Assembly (NCBI GenBank): GCA_017303905.1 | Contig: JAFLBH010000001.1 | Coordinates: 1,031,809-1,095,808 of the forward strand | Length of the DNA: 64,000 bases | From: Bacteroidota bacterium | GTDB taxonomy: Bacteria > Bacteroidota > Bacteroidia > B-17B0 > Aurantibacillaceae | Direction of reading: 5' to 3' | In this document: piece after piece, positions 52,460-61,661 of the stretch | How the letters are laid out: the number at the start of each line of letters is the position of its first letter | How positions within the stretch are numbered: the first letter of the stretch is position 1 | The notes under the pieces: model-generated | The model's input: the letters and a program-made list of their open reading frames with translations, nothing else | Told to the model about the DNA's origin: nothing | Databases searched by the model: none | Position numbers and translations under genes: made by a program

Positions 52460-53812
52460 ATGAATAGCATGTTTAATAAATTAAAAACAACAGTAGCGGT
52501 TTTAGTGATGGCTTTAAGTGCCAATTCACAAACCGCACAACCCGCCGATTTTTCATTGCAAGCGGCTATCGATTATGCCATTAAGCATAACGCGAATTAT
52601 TTAAATGCCGAGTTGGATGTGAAAATGAATGAGTATAAACGCAAAGAAATTACAGGTATAGGCTTACCGCAAATTAGCGGAAGCGTTGATTACAAAGATT
52701 ACTTTGAGTTACCAACCTCTTTATTACCTGGTCAGTTTTTCGGTGCGCCTCCCGGAACGTTTATTCCTGTAAAGTTTGGTGTGCAATATAACATGCAAGC
52801 CGGTGGTACAATTTCTCAATTGTTATTTAGCAGCGATTATATTGTCGGATTAAAAGCCGCAAAAGAGTTAAAGATTTTATCGGAGAAAAATTTATCAAGA
52901 ACAAAAGTTGAAACTATTGTTACCATTACAAAAGCGTATTACACTACTTTAATTAATCGAGAACGCTTAAAGACTTTAGATGCAAACATTGTTCGTCTAA
53001 AGAAATTATTTGATGATACAAAGGCATTGAATCAAAATGGTTTCGTAGAGAAAATTGATGTCGATCGTTTAGAGCTTGCTTACAATAATCTAACAATTGA
53101 AAAGGAAAAAATCGAACGTTTAGTAGGTGTATCTGAAACCTTATTAAAATTTCAAATGGGTTACGATTTAAAACAACCTATTAATTTAACCGACGAAATT
53201 AAAGCCGATCAATTGCAAGACATAGAATTGCTTAGCGATACAAAAGTGAATTATGAAGCACGTCAGGAATATGCCTTATTACAAAGCCAGGAGAAATTAA
53301 ATAAACTAGAATTAAAAAGGTACAAGTTACAGTATCTTCCTACCTTGGCGGCCTATGCTTCCTACTTACAACAAGCGCAACGCTCGAAGTTTGATTTTTT
53401 GGATTTCGATCAGAAATGGTACCCAATCGGTTTGTTTGGTGTAACAATGAATGTTCCAATTTTCAGTGGCGGACAAAGATATTATAAAGTAAAGCAAGCG
53501 CAAGTGAACTTAGCTAAAACGAATAATTCATTAATGAATTTAAAGTCGGCCATCGAACTGGAAGTGAATATTGCATCCATCTCCTATAAAAACGCCTTCG
53601 CTTCCTTATTAACCCAAAAGAAAAATCGAGAATTAGCTACTTCCATTTTTGAAACTGCTAAAAAGAAGTATGAAGCGGGTGTAGGTTCAAATCTCGAAGT
53701 AGTAACTGCGGAAACATCACTTAAAGAAGCCGAAACGAATTATCTAAACGCCGTATATGATTTAATTATCGCAAAAGCTGATTTAGACAAAGCACTTGGA
53801 AATATAAAGTAA
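52460..53812 (+). CDS. TolC-like outer-membrane efflux channel
   Basis: A 450-residue exported protein (signal KTTVAVLVMALSANSQT) with two OEP repeats of long helices: FSLQAAIDYAIKHNANYLNAELDVKMNEYKRKEITG... and LKRYKLQYLPTLAAYASY. It would form a trimeric channel across the outer membrane. Its position between TetR and the two export pumps suggests one channel serves both the ABC and the RND machine. Confidence 0.88.
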   Translation: MNSMFNKLKTTVAVLVMALSANSQTAQPADFSLQAAIDYAIKHNANYLNAELDVKMNEYKRKEITGIGLPQISGSVDYKDYFELPTSLLPGQFFGAPPGTFIPVKFGVQYNMQAGGTISQLLFSSDYIVGLKAAKELKILSEKNLSRTKVETIVTITKAYYTTLINRERLKTLDANIVRLKKLFDDTKALNQNGFVEKIDVDRLELAYNNLTIEKEKIERLVGVSETLLKFQMGYDLKQPINLTDEIKADQLQDIELLSDTKVNYEARQEYALLQSQEKLNKLELKRYKLQYLPTLAAYASYLQQAQRSKFDFLDFDQKWYPIGLFGVTMNVPIFSGGQRYYKVKQAQVNLAKTNNSLMNLKSAIELEVNIASISYKNAFASLLTQKKNRELATSIFETAKKKYEAGVGSNLEVVTAETSLKEAETNYLNAVYDLIIAKADLDKALGNIK

Positions 53813-53842
53813 GGCACTTAGTGTTAAAATAAAACAAGCCAA

Positions 53843-54946
53843 ATGAAATTTATAATTAACCTTGCAATTTTAATCACAGCGATGCTTTTAGTTTCCTGTG
53901 GAGGGGGGCATAAAACCGTTAGTCCTGTTAAGAAGGATTTGGTACAAGCAGTGTATGCTTCCGGAAAAGTTTTCCCGGTTGGTTATTATAAGTTACAAGC
54001 CAAGTACCCTGGTTACGTGAAAGCTATTTATGTAAAGCCTGGAGATTTAATTAAAAAAGGAGATACGCTTATTGCTATTCGAAACGATCAGGTTGATTTT
54101 GCGGCAGAGTCGGCCAAAAATTTGATGAACCTGGCGCAAAAAAATGCAGGGAGTAATTCAGATTACATCAGTATTTATCAGAATGATTTAAACGCTGCAG
54201 CTACAAAGCTTAAGCTAGATTCATTAAATTTTGTTCGCTTTTCTCAATTAATAAAGGAAAACGCAACCACACAATTACAATTTGATCAGGCTAAGGTGCA
54301 GTATGAAATATCAAAGGCAAATTATTACAAGGCTACTGATGCGTTGAATAATATTGCAGATAAGGCTTCTGTCGAAGCGCAAAACGCGCGAATTAATTAC
54401 GAAACGCAATTGTCGTCAAAAAGTGATTTTGTCATTATAGCTGAACAAAGTGGTAAAGTGTTTAATGTGGATGTAAAAATTGGCGAGTTGGTAAATCAAC
54501 AACGTATGCTGATGGAAATCGGAAGAACCGATGGATTTGAAGTTGAATTAAATATTGATGAAACGGATGTTGAGCTTGTAAAGGCCGGACAAAAAATTAT
54601 TTATGAAGCAGACGCATTCAAGAATAACGAGAAGTTTGAAGGTGAAGTAGTAGAAAATTATTTAAGTATAAATCCTATTAATAAAACAGCTAAAGTGCTT
54701 TCTACTATTTCATTTCATCCTGAACATAAAGTCTATTCAGGCATGTCAGTGGAAGCAAATATTATCATTGAGAAAAGAGCCAATGTTTTGGTGATTCCGC
54801 GTGAATATGTTTTTGACTTTAATAAAGTAAAAGTAAAGGGCAAGGAAGAGCCTATCGTTATTAAAAAGGGTATTGAAGATTTAGAATTTGTTGAGGTATT
54901 ATCTGGATTGTCTGAATCAGATATTCTTGAGAATCCTGTAAAGTAA
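53843..54946 (+). CDS. Periplasmic adaptor lipoprotein of the ABC exporter (HlyD/MacA-like)
   Basis: A 367-residue lipoprotein (lipobox LVSCG, Cys at 19) with the membrane-fusion layout: barrel-sandwich half YPGYVKAIYVKPGDLIKKGDTL, coiled-coil hairpin (about 80-185), second half SDFVIIAEQSGKVFNVDVKIGELVN and beta-barrel. Its stop is followed at once by the MacB-like permease start, which pairs it with the ABC part. Confidence 0.85.
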   Translation: MKFIINLAILITAMLLVSCGGGHKTVSPVKKDLVQAVYASGKVFPVGYYKLQAKYPGYVKAIYVKPGDLIKKGDTLIAIRNDQVDFAAESAKNLMNLAQKNAGSNSDYISIYQNDLNAAATKLKLDSLNFVRFSQLIKENATTQLQFDQAKVQYEISKANYYKATDALNNIADKASVEAQNARINYETQLSSKSDFVIIAEQSGKVFNVDVKIGELVNQQRMLMEIGRTDGFEVELNIDETDVELVKAGQKIIYEADAFKNNEKFEGEVVENYLSINPINKTAKVLSTISFHPEHKVYSGMSVEANIIIEKRANVLVIPREYVFDFNKVKVKGKEEPIVIKKGIEDLEFVEVLSGLSESDILENPVK

Positions 54947-56209
54947 ATGAAAGCAAAGTCACCAAATATTAAAATAGCATTGATTCATTTGTTGTCTAAA
55001 AAACGGCAAACGATTGTTGCTATGCTGGGTGTAACTTTTGGCATTGCTATTTTTATTTTTCAGGCAGGTTTAATGTCCGGTTTTCAAACGGTGTTTATTG
55101 AACAAACCATAAATACAACTGCAAACATTCGTATTTATAACGAGCCCGACAAAGATCGTCACAGTATTTTAGAAAATGCCGGCAAAAAAGAAAATGAGTG
55201 GGTTGTTATCCGGAATCAAAAAGTTAAGGATGAGCAACCAAAGGTTAAGAACGGCTATCAAATAATTAAGCAACTGGAACAACATCCTGAGATAGCAGGA
55301 GTGTCGCCTTTCTTAGGCTCGCAAGCTATTTTCCGTTTGGGTATTGCACAATCTTCCGGAAGAGTTTCAGGTGTTAATATTGAGAAGGAGAATTTGCTGT
55401 TTGATCTTTCTGAAAATACTGTGGAAGGAAATATTCTCAATTTGCAAAATACGCCTAATGGTTTAATCCTCGGAATTGGCTTAGCTGAATTGTTGGGTGC
55501 AAAACTGGGCGATAACATCACAGTGGTTTCCCCTAAAGGTGTTGAACTGATTTTAAAGGTGGTTGGAATTCATCGTTCAGGAATTGTTGAGGTAGATAAA
55601 ACACGCGCATTCGTGAACTTAAGAAGCGCACAGCAGTTGTTGCAAGTGGATGGATCTTATCTCACCGATATTAATATTAAACTTAAAAACATAGATAAAG
55701 CGGAGCAACTTTCTAAAGAGTTTACAAATCGTTATGGTTTTCCGGCACAAAACTGGAAGGATGCGAACGCGAATATTTTTGGTGTATTCAAAATTCAAAA
55801 CATGATTACAGTTTTGGTTATTCTTTCAATTCTAGTCGTATCGGGCTTCGGCATCTTTAATATTTTGATGATGATTATTTATGAAAAGATGCAGGATATC
55901 GCCATCCTAAAAGCTATTGGTTATAAAGACCGAGATATCAGGACTATTTTTTTATCGGAGTCTTTAATAATCGGTTTTTTTGGAGGCATACTGGGATTAC
56001 TTCTTGGTTTTACCTTGCAGGAAATTGTAGGAAGCATACGAATGAACGTAAAAGGATTTGTAGCCATGGAACATTTACAATTTAATCAGTCACCATATTT
56101 TTTCGCTTTCGCTTTTGTGTTTGGAATGATTGTTACGGCAATAGCAGGATATATGCCGGCTCGTAAAGCGAGTAAAATTGACCCGGTGGATATAATAAGA
56201 AGTAAGTAA
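54947..56209 (+). CDS. MacB/LolC-type ABC permease
   Basis: A 420-residue permease: one N-terminal transmembrane helix (about 20-42), a periplasmic MacB_PCD domain (about 45-275), then three helices with the FtsX domain (ITVLVILSILVVSGFGIFNILMMIIYEKMQDIAILKAIGYKDRDI and PARKASKIDPVDIIRSK). Mechanotransmission type, working with the ATPase whose start codon overlaps its stop by 1 base (TAATG). Confidence 0.9.
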   Translation: MKAKSPNIKIALIHLLSKKRQTIVAMLGVTFGIAIFIFQAGLMSGFQTVFIEQTINTTANIRIYNEPDKDRHSILENAGKKENEWVVIRNQKVKDEQPKVKNGYQIIKQLEQHPEIAGVSPFLGSQAIFRLGIAQSSGRVSGVNIEKENLLFDLSENTVEGNILNLQNTPNGLILGIGLAELLGAKLGDNITVVSPKGVELILKVVGIHRSGIVEVDKTRAFVNLRSAQQLLQVDGSYLTDINIKLKNIDKAEQLSKEFTNRYGFPAQNWKDANANIFGVFKIQNMITVLVILSILVVSGFGIFNILMMIIYEKMQDIAILKAIGYKDRDIRTIFLSESLIIGFFGGILGLLLGFTLQEIVGSIRMNVKGFVAMEHLQFNQSPYFFAFAFVFGMIVTAIAGYMPARKASKIDPVDIIRSK

Positions 56210-56883
56210 TGGAAGCTATTTTGGAAACAAAACAATTATCAAAATTCTTTTACGACCCTGTGGAGTTTCAGGCGTTGAAGAATGTTGATTTACAAATTCC
56301 AAAGGGACAATTTGCTTCTATTATGGGTTCTTCGGGTAGCGGAAAATCAACTTTACTCTATGTATTAAGTACGTTGGATACTCAATACAAAGGACATTTA
56401 TTTTTGGATGGCGAAGATTTAAGCTTAAAAAGTAAAAACGATTTGGCGGAAATACGAAATGAAAAAATCGGATTCGTTTTTCAGTTTCATTATTTACTCC
56501 CTGAGTTCACTGTTTTAGAAAATGTAATGTTACCCGCTTTGAAATTAGCCAAACTCGATCAAAAACAAATTGAGGAGAACGCCATGAGCAAATTAAGAAT
56601 GTTGGGATTGGAGGATCAGGCGCTGAAAAAAGCAAACAAACTTTCGGGTGGACAACAACAACGTGCAGCCATTGCAAGAGCTTTAATTAACGAACCGAAA
56701 ATAATTTTTGGTGATGAGCCAACCGGAAATCTTGATTCGAAGAATGCAGATATAGTATTTGAAATTTTAAAGGAACTGAAAGAGAAATATCAACAAACAA
56801 TTTTAATAGTAACACACGATAACAATTTTGCAAACAAAACAGACAGAATAATAAGGCTTCACGACGGTGAAGTGGTAAATTGA
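56209..56883 (+). CDS. ABC transporter ATPase (MacB/LolD type)
   Basis: A 224-residue ATPase: Walker [18 protein letters not shown]-loop [17 protein letters not shown], signature [15 protein letters not shown] and Walker [16 protein letters not shown]. It powers the preceding permease. The overlap of start and stop codons indicates coupled translation. Confidence 0.93.
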   Translation: MEAILETKQLSKFFYDPVEFQALKNVDLQIPKGQFASIMGSSGSGKSTLLYVLSTLDTQYKGHLFLDGEDLSLKSKNDLAEIRNEKIGFVFQFHYLLPEFTVLENVMLPALKLAKLDQKQIEENAMSKLRMLGLEDQALKKANKLSGGQQQRAAIARALINEPKIIFGDEPTGNLDSKNADIVFEILKELKEKYQQTILIVTHDNNFANKTDRIIRLHDGEVVN

Positions 56884-57006
56884 GAATTATGGAATATTCA
56901 TGTACTTAGATACAAACAAAAGTAGAAAGTAACATAGCTAAACCATAAGACCTTTAAAAAATATCTACATATGAAAAAAACGATAATAAATATAAAATCT
57001 ATAAAA

Positions 57007-58116
57007 ATGAAAAAAGTTGTTTTATTAATGGCGATTACAGCTATGATTGCTTCTTGTTCGCAACCTGATAAGAAGACTCAATTGGAAACGTTGAAAGCTG
57101 AGCATGAAAAGTTAACCAAGCAAATCGAAACTTTGGAAGCTGAAATCAAGAAGGATATGGGAGATTCTGTGGAGGTAAAATCTAATTTGGTAGAGGTTTT
57201 AACTGTAAGTCCTGAAATTTTCTCAACGTACATCGATGTGCAAGGTAAAGTGGATGCAGATGAAAATGTTTCCTTATCGAGTGAAATGCCGGGTACAGTT
57301 ACAAAAATCAGTGTAAAAGTGGGTGATGAGGTTTCAAAAGGGCAGGTTTTAGCTGAAACTGACAGCCGCGCTATTCAACAAAGCATTTCTGATTTACAGA
57401 CGAACATGGATTTAGTGAATCAGTTGTATGAAAAGCAAAAAAATCTTTGGGAACAAAAAATCGGAACAGAAGTTCAGTTTTTACAAGCAAAAACCAATAA
57501 GGAAAGCTTAGAGAAGAAAATGGCAACATTGCAGGAACAATTACGTATGTCAAAAATTATTTCTCCTATTGATGGAACAGTAGATGCGGTTGACATCAAA
57601 GTTGGAAACGCGATTGCTCCGGGTATTCCTGCGATTCGTGTTATCAATTTCGCGAATTTGAAGGTAAAAGCAGAGTTAGCTGAATCATACGCGGGAAGAG
57701 TAAAGAAAAATGATATCGCAAAAATTTATTTCCCTGACTTAAATGATTCACTTGAGTCGAAAGTTAATTATGCTTCTCGCGCAATTAATCCAATGTCACG
57801 CACATTTACCGCTGAAGTATTGTTGGATAACAAAAAGGAATACCATCCAAATATGGTAACTCGCTTAAAAATTAATGATTATGTTTCTCCGCAACCAGTT
57901 GTAGTAATTCCGGTTCGTGTGATTCAAAATTCAACGACAGGCGAAAGATATGTTTATGTTGTAAAGGATGATAAAGCAGTAAAATCAGTAATTAAAACGG
58001 GTCGCGAGTATAATGGAAAAGTGGAAGTAAAAGAAGGTTTAGCAGCTGGTGACTTACTGGTTACACTTGGTTTTGAAAACGTGAACGAAGGAGATAAAGT
58101 AGTTTATAATAAATAA
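57007..58116 (+). CDS. RND efflux periplasmic adaptor lipoprotein
   Basis: About 369 residues from the ATG at 57007, which gives a clean lipoprotein signal (VLLMAITAMIASC); an in-frame ATG at 56971 would add 12 residues. Coiled coil (about 20-45), barrel-sandwich halves SSEMPGTVTKISVKVGDEVSKGQVLAE and SPIDGTVDAVDIKVGNAIAPG, beta barrel and C-terminal KTGREYNGKVEVKEGLAAGDLLVT. It links the RND pump encoded next to the outer-membrane channel. Confidence 0.9.
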   Translation: MKKVVLLMAITAMIASCSQPDKKTQLETLKAEHEKLTKQIETLEAEIKKDMGDSVEVKSNLVEVLTVSPEIFSTYIDVQGKVDADENVSLSSEMPGTVTKISVKVGDEVSKGQVLAETDSRAIQQSISDLQTNMDLVNQLYEKQKNLWEQKIGTEVQFLQAKTNKESLEKKMATLQEQLRMSKIISPIDGTVDAVDIKVGNAIAPGIPAIRVINFANLKVKAELAESYAGRVKKNDIAKIYFPDLNDSLESKVNYASRAINPMSRTFTAEVLLDNKKEYHPNMVTRLKINDYVSPQPVVVIPVRVIQNSTTGERYVYVVKDDKAVKSVIKTGREYNGKVEVKEGLAAGDLLVTLGFENVNEGDKVVYNK

Positions 58117-58144
58117 TTGACGACTGCTTAAATAATATATTATT

Positions 58145-61100
58145 ATGAAAGATAAATTTAAAGAGTTTGGTCCCTCCAGTTGGGCCATCGATAATAAGAT
58201 AACCGTATACATTCTCACAATAATTATTTCGATAGTTGGTGTGATGTCATATATCGGTTTACCTAAGGAAAGTTTTCCTGATATCACTGTTCCTACCATT
58301 TTCGTTAACACAGTTAATGCAGGAAACTCACCAACAAACATTGAGAATACTATTACCAAACCGATTGAGAAAAAATTAAAGTCGGTGTCAGGCATAAAAA
58401 AGGTAACAAGTACTTCTTTACAAGATGTGTCGGTAGTTGTAATTGAGTTTAACACGGATATTAATCCTGACAAGGCAAAGCAAAAGGTGAAGGACGCAGT
58501 GGATGAAGCCCGCACTGACTTACCACAAACCCTAACGCGTGAGCCAATGATTAAGGAGATTGCTTTCTCCGAAATTCCAATCATGTACATTAACATCGCC
58601 GGTGCTTATGATTTGAAAAAATTAAAGCAGTATGCCGAAGATTTACAAGATCGAATTGAAGGTCTGCGTGAAATCAACGAAGCAAAAATGGTGGGTGATT
58701 TGGAAAGAGAAATTCAAATCAATCTTGATATGTATAAAATGCAAGCGTCTCAGTTAACATTAGGAGATATTCAGCGCGCATTAGGTTCGGAAAACTTATC
58801 AATTACTTTAGGAAGCGTTCCAATGGATGGAATGAAACGTACTTTAAGTATTAAAAACGAATTTAAAGAAGTTGAGGAGTTAAAAAATATTGTGATTACT
58901 TCTCAAAGCGGCGCTAAAGCTTACTTAAAAGATTTTGCAGAAGTAATTGATTCATTTAAGGAACAGGAAAGTTTTTCAAGCAGTAAAGGAAAAAATGTAA
59001 TTACCTTAAATGTTATCAAACGTCCCGGAGAAAATCTAATCGAAGCTTCTGAAAAAATTCGTGAGATTATTAAGGACATGAAGGAGAAAGAGTTTCCGAA
59101 CGGACTTGAAATTTCAATTACAGGAGATCAATCCGATAAAACGGAAGTTACCTTACACGATTTGATTAATACAATTATCATCGGATTTATTTTGGTAACC
59201 TTTATCTTAATGTTCTTCATGGGTGTAACTAATGCGTTATTTGTGGCGCTATCAGTGCCGCTTTCCATGTTTATTGCTTTCATGATCATGCCTGGCATAG
59301 GATTTACCATGAACATGATTGTATTATTCGCCTTCTTATTGGCGCTCGGTATTGTGGTAGATGATGCAATTGTAGTTATTGAGAATACGCATCGCTTATT
59401 CGAAAATGGAAAGCGCGACATTAAAACTGCTGCAAAAATGGCGGCAGGCGAAGTGTTTTTGCCGGTGTTATCCGGTACACTTACAACTTTAGCACCGTTT
59501 ATCCCATTAGCATTTTGGAAAGGTATCATCGGTAAGTTTATGTTCTTTATGCCAATAACACTCATTATTTCATTGTTGGCATCTCTCTTTGTGGCATACA
59601 TTATCAATCCGGTGTTTGCAGTTGATTTCATGAAACCGCATCACGAGGAAGAAAAAGAATTTGGAAAAATTTCTAAGAAGGGATGGAGATTAATTATAGT
59701 TTACGCAGTGGTAGCAATCATCGCGCACATTAATAATCATCCGGCTATTGGTAACTTGGTTATTTTCTTAGGATTATTTATGGTAACCCATCGTTTGATT
59801 TTGTATAAGGTTATTAATGCCTGGCAGAATAAAACGTGGCCTGCGTTTCAACGTGCCTACACAAAATTCTTACATTGGAATTTAGCGAAGCCGTATCGTC
59901 CGGTTGTAATTGTATTAGCAAGTTTTGTTTTAGCTATTATGTTATTTGCCGCGCGTCAACCAAAAGTAGTGTTCTTCCCGCAAGGTGATCCAAACAATGT
60001 TTTTGTTTACGTAAAATTACCTGTTGGTACAGATCCTGTTTATACCAATCAGATTATGCGTAAGGTGGAAGCGAAAGTAGATTCGGTGATTGGAAAGGAT
60101 AATCCGGTTGTGGAATCAATTATTACTAACGTAACCATTGGTGTAACTGATCCTCAAGATCAAGATCAAAATGCTTACCCCAACCGTGGTAAGATTGCGA
60201 TTAATTTCGTTCGCTTTGGTTTAAGAAATGGCGAGTCTACTGCCAAATATTTAAATGCTTTGCAGAATATGAAGTGGAATATTCCGGGGGCAGATATTTC
60301 TGCCAATCAGGAGCAGGCTGGTCCTCCAACTTCCAAACCAATCAATATCGAAATACGTGGTGATAAGTTAGAAGATCTTATTTCAACAGCTAATCATTTA
60401 AAAAGATTTTTGGATGATCAGAAAATTGAAGGTGTGATGGAGTTGAAAAAGGATATTGAGGATAATAAACCGGAGATTGTTTTTGACATCGATCGTGAGC
60501 GCGCTAATCGTGAAGGAATTATGACCGGTCAAATTGCAATGGAAATTCGTGGTGCCGTATTCGGTGCGGAAGCAACAAAGTTCAGAGATGCCGATGATGA
60601 GTATCCTGTACAGTTAAGATACAAATATGATCAGCGAATTGATATTGAAACCATCAAAAATTTAAAAATCACTTTTCGTGATATGAATATGGGTGGTATG
60701 TTACGCAGTATTCCTTTATCGTCGGTGTGCGATATCCGTTATGCTCAAACTTACGGTGGTATTAAGCGCAAAAACTTCAAGCGTGTGATTACATTGGCAT
60801 CTGATGTAAAACAAGGTTATAATGCGAATGAAGTGGTAGCGAAAGTACAGCGTGCGGCGGCAATGTATAATCCGGTTGGAAATGTAGAAGTAGCATTCAC
60901 AGGTGAACAGGAAGAACAGAAAGAAACCGGTTCATTTTTATTAGGTGCCTTAGGAATTTCATTTGGATTGATGCTCTTAATTTTAGTAATGCAGTTTAAC
61001 GCATTCGGTAAACCTGTTATTATCATGACAGAAATATTCTTCAGTATCATTGGTGTGCTATTAGGGACTGCCATTTTTAAAATGGACATGAGTATTGTAA

Positions 61101-61609
61101 TGACCGGTGTAGGTATTATTGCTTTAGGTGGTATTGCAGTACGCAATGGAATTTTATTGGTAGAGTTTGCTGAAATGGAACGTGCAAGAGGAGTTAGTTT
61201 ATGGGAGGCAACTGTGGAAGCAGGTCGTACCCGTATGACTCCGGTAATCTTAACCGCAACTGCAGCCATTTTAGGATTAATTCCATTAGCAGTTGGTTTA
61301 AATATTGATTTTGAAGGTTTGTTTACAAACTTTAGTCCGAATATTTATTTTGGCGGTGATAACGTTACATTCTGGGGACCATTATCGTGGACAATGATAT
61401 TTGGTTTAGCTTTTGCGACAGTAATTACATTAGTTGTGGTTCCTGCCATGTACTTAATGGCTGAAAGATTAAAACGCAAAGCTGTTATAATTTTAAATCA
61501 TTTTGAATTACCTGTGATCTTGATGTATGTACCGTTTTTCATCTTGATATGCCGTATTATCTTACGCATGAAGAAGGTGAAATTAGAGTACGGTAACTTG
61601 GATTACTAG
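58145..61609 (+). CDS. RND multidrug efflux permease (AcrB-like)
   Basis: A 1154-residue inner-membrane pump with the typical twofold repeat: N-terminal helix, periplasmic porter part (about 45-330), helices with ALGIVVDDAIVVIENT (the proton-relay Asp pair, about 405-420), then a second half ending in GGIAVRNGILLVEFAEMERARG and PVILTATAAILGLIPLAVG. About 100 residues longer than AcrB: it has an extra hydrophobic stretch between the halves (about 515-560) and two more hydrophobic segments at the C-terminus. Substrates unknown. Confidence 0.9.
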   Translation: MKDKFKEFGPSSWAIDNKITVYILTIIISIVGVMSYIGLPKESFPDITVPTIFVNTVNAGNSPTNIENTITKPIEKKLKSVSGIKKVTSTSLQDVSVVVIEFNTDINPDKAKQKVKDAVDEARTDLPQTLTREPMIKEIAFSEIPIMYINIAGAYDLKKLKQYAEDLQDRIEGLREINEAKMVGDLEREIQINLDMYKMQASQLTLGDIQRALGSENLSITLGSVPMDGMKRTLSIKNEFKEVEELKNIVITSQSGAKAYLKDFAEVIDSFKEQESFSSSKGKNVITLNVIKRPGENLIEASEKIREIIKDMKEKEFPNGLEISITGDQSDKTEVTLHDLINTIIIGFILVTFILMFFMGVTNALFVALSVPLSMFIAFMIMPGIGFTMNMIVLFAFLLALGIVVDDAIVVIENTHRLFENGKRDIKTAAKMAAGEVFLPVLSGTLTTLAPFIPLAFWKGIIGKFMFFMPITLIISLLASLFVAYIINPVFAVDFMKPHHEEEKEFGKISKKGWRLIIVYAVVAIIAHINNHPAIGNLVIFLGLFMVTHRLILYKVINAWQNKTWPAFQRAYTKFLHWNLAKPYRPVVIVLASFVLAIMLFAARQPKVVFFPQGDPNNVFVYVKLPVGTDPVYTNQIMRKVEAKVDSVIGKDNPVVESIITNVTIGVTDPQDQDQNAYPNRGKIAINFVRFGLRNGESTAKYLNALQNMKWNIPGADISANQEQAGPPTSKPINIEIRGDKLEDLISTANHLKRFLDDQKIEGVMELKKDIEDNKPEIVFDIDRERANREGIMTGQIAMEIRGAVFGAEATKFRDADDEYPVQLRYKYDQRIDIETIKNLKITFRDMNMGGMLRSIPLSSVCDIRYAQTYGGIKRKNFKRVITLASDVKQGYNANEVVAKVQRAAAMYNPVGNVEVAFTGEQEEQKETGSFLLGALGISFGLMLLILVMQFNAFGKPVIIMTEIFFSIIGVLLGTAIFKMDMSIVMTGVGIIALGGIAVRNGILLVEFAEMERARGVSLWEATVEAGRTRMTPVILTATAAILGLIPLAVGLNIDFEGLFTNFSPNIYFGGDNVTFWGPLSWTMIFGLAFATVITLVVVPAMYLMAERLKRKAVIILNHFELPVILMYVPFFILICRIILRMKKVKLEYGNLDY

Positions 61610-61631
61610 AATTTAACATTCAGACAGCGTT

Positions 61632-61639
61632 TATTTTTG
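61632..61639 (+). promoter_or_regulatory. -7 box before the L,D-transpeptidase gene
   Basis: TATTTTTG fits TAnnTTTG and lies 22 nt before the ATG at 61662. It suggests that the gene has its own promoter in the 52-bp gap after the RND gene. Confidence 0.35.
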
Positions 61640-61661
61640 TAAGTTTGGTTAAGAATTTCGT

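Noticed and set aside
59128-59631. Antisense open frame of 167 codons within the RND pump gene
   Set aside because: It lies wholly inside a well-supported gene and its protein is low in complexity (many N, K, I, M and T), as expected for the antisense of a membrane protein gene.
60817-61269. Antisense open frame of 150 codons in the RND gene
   Set aside because: Composition is that of an antisense shadow and there is no start context.
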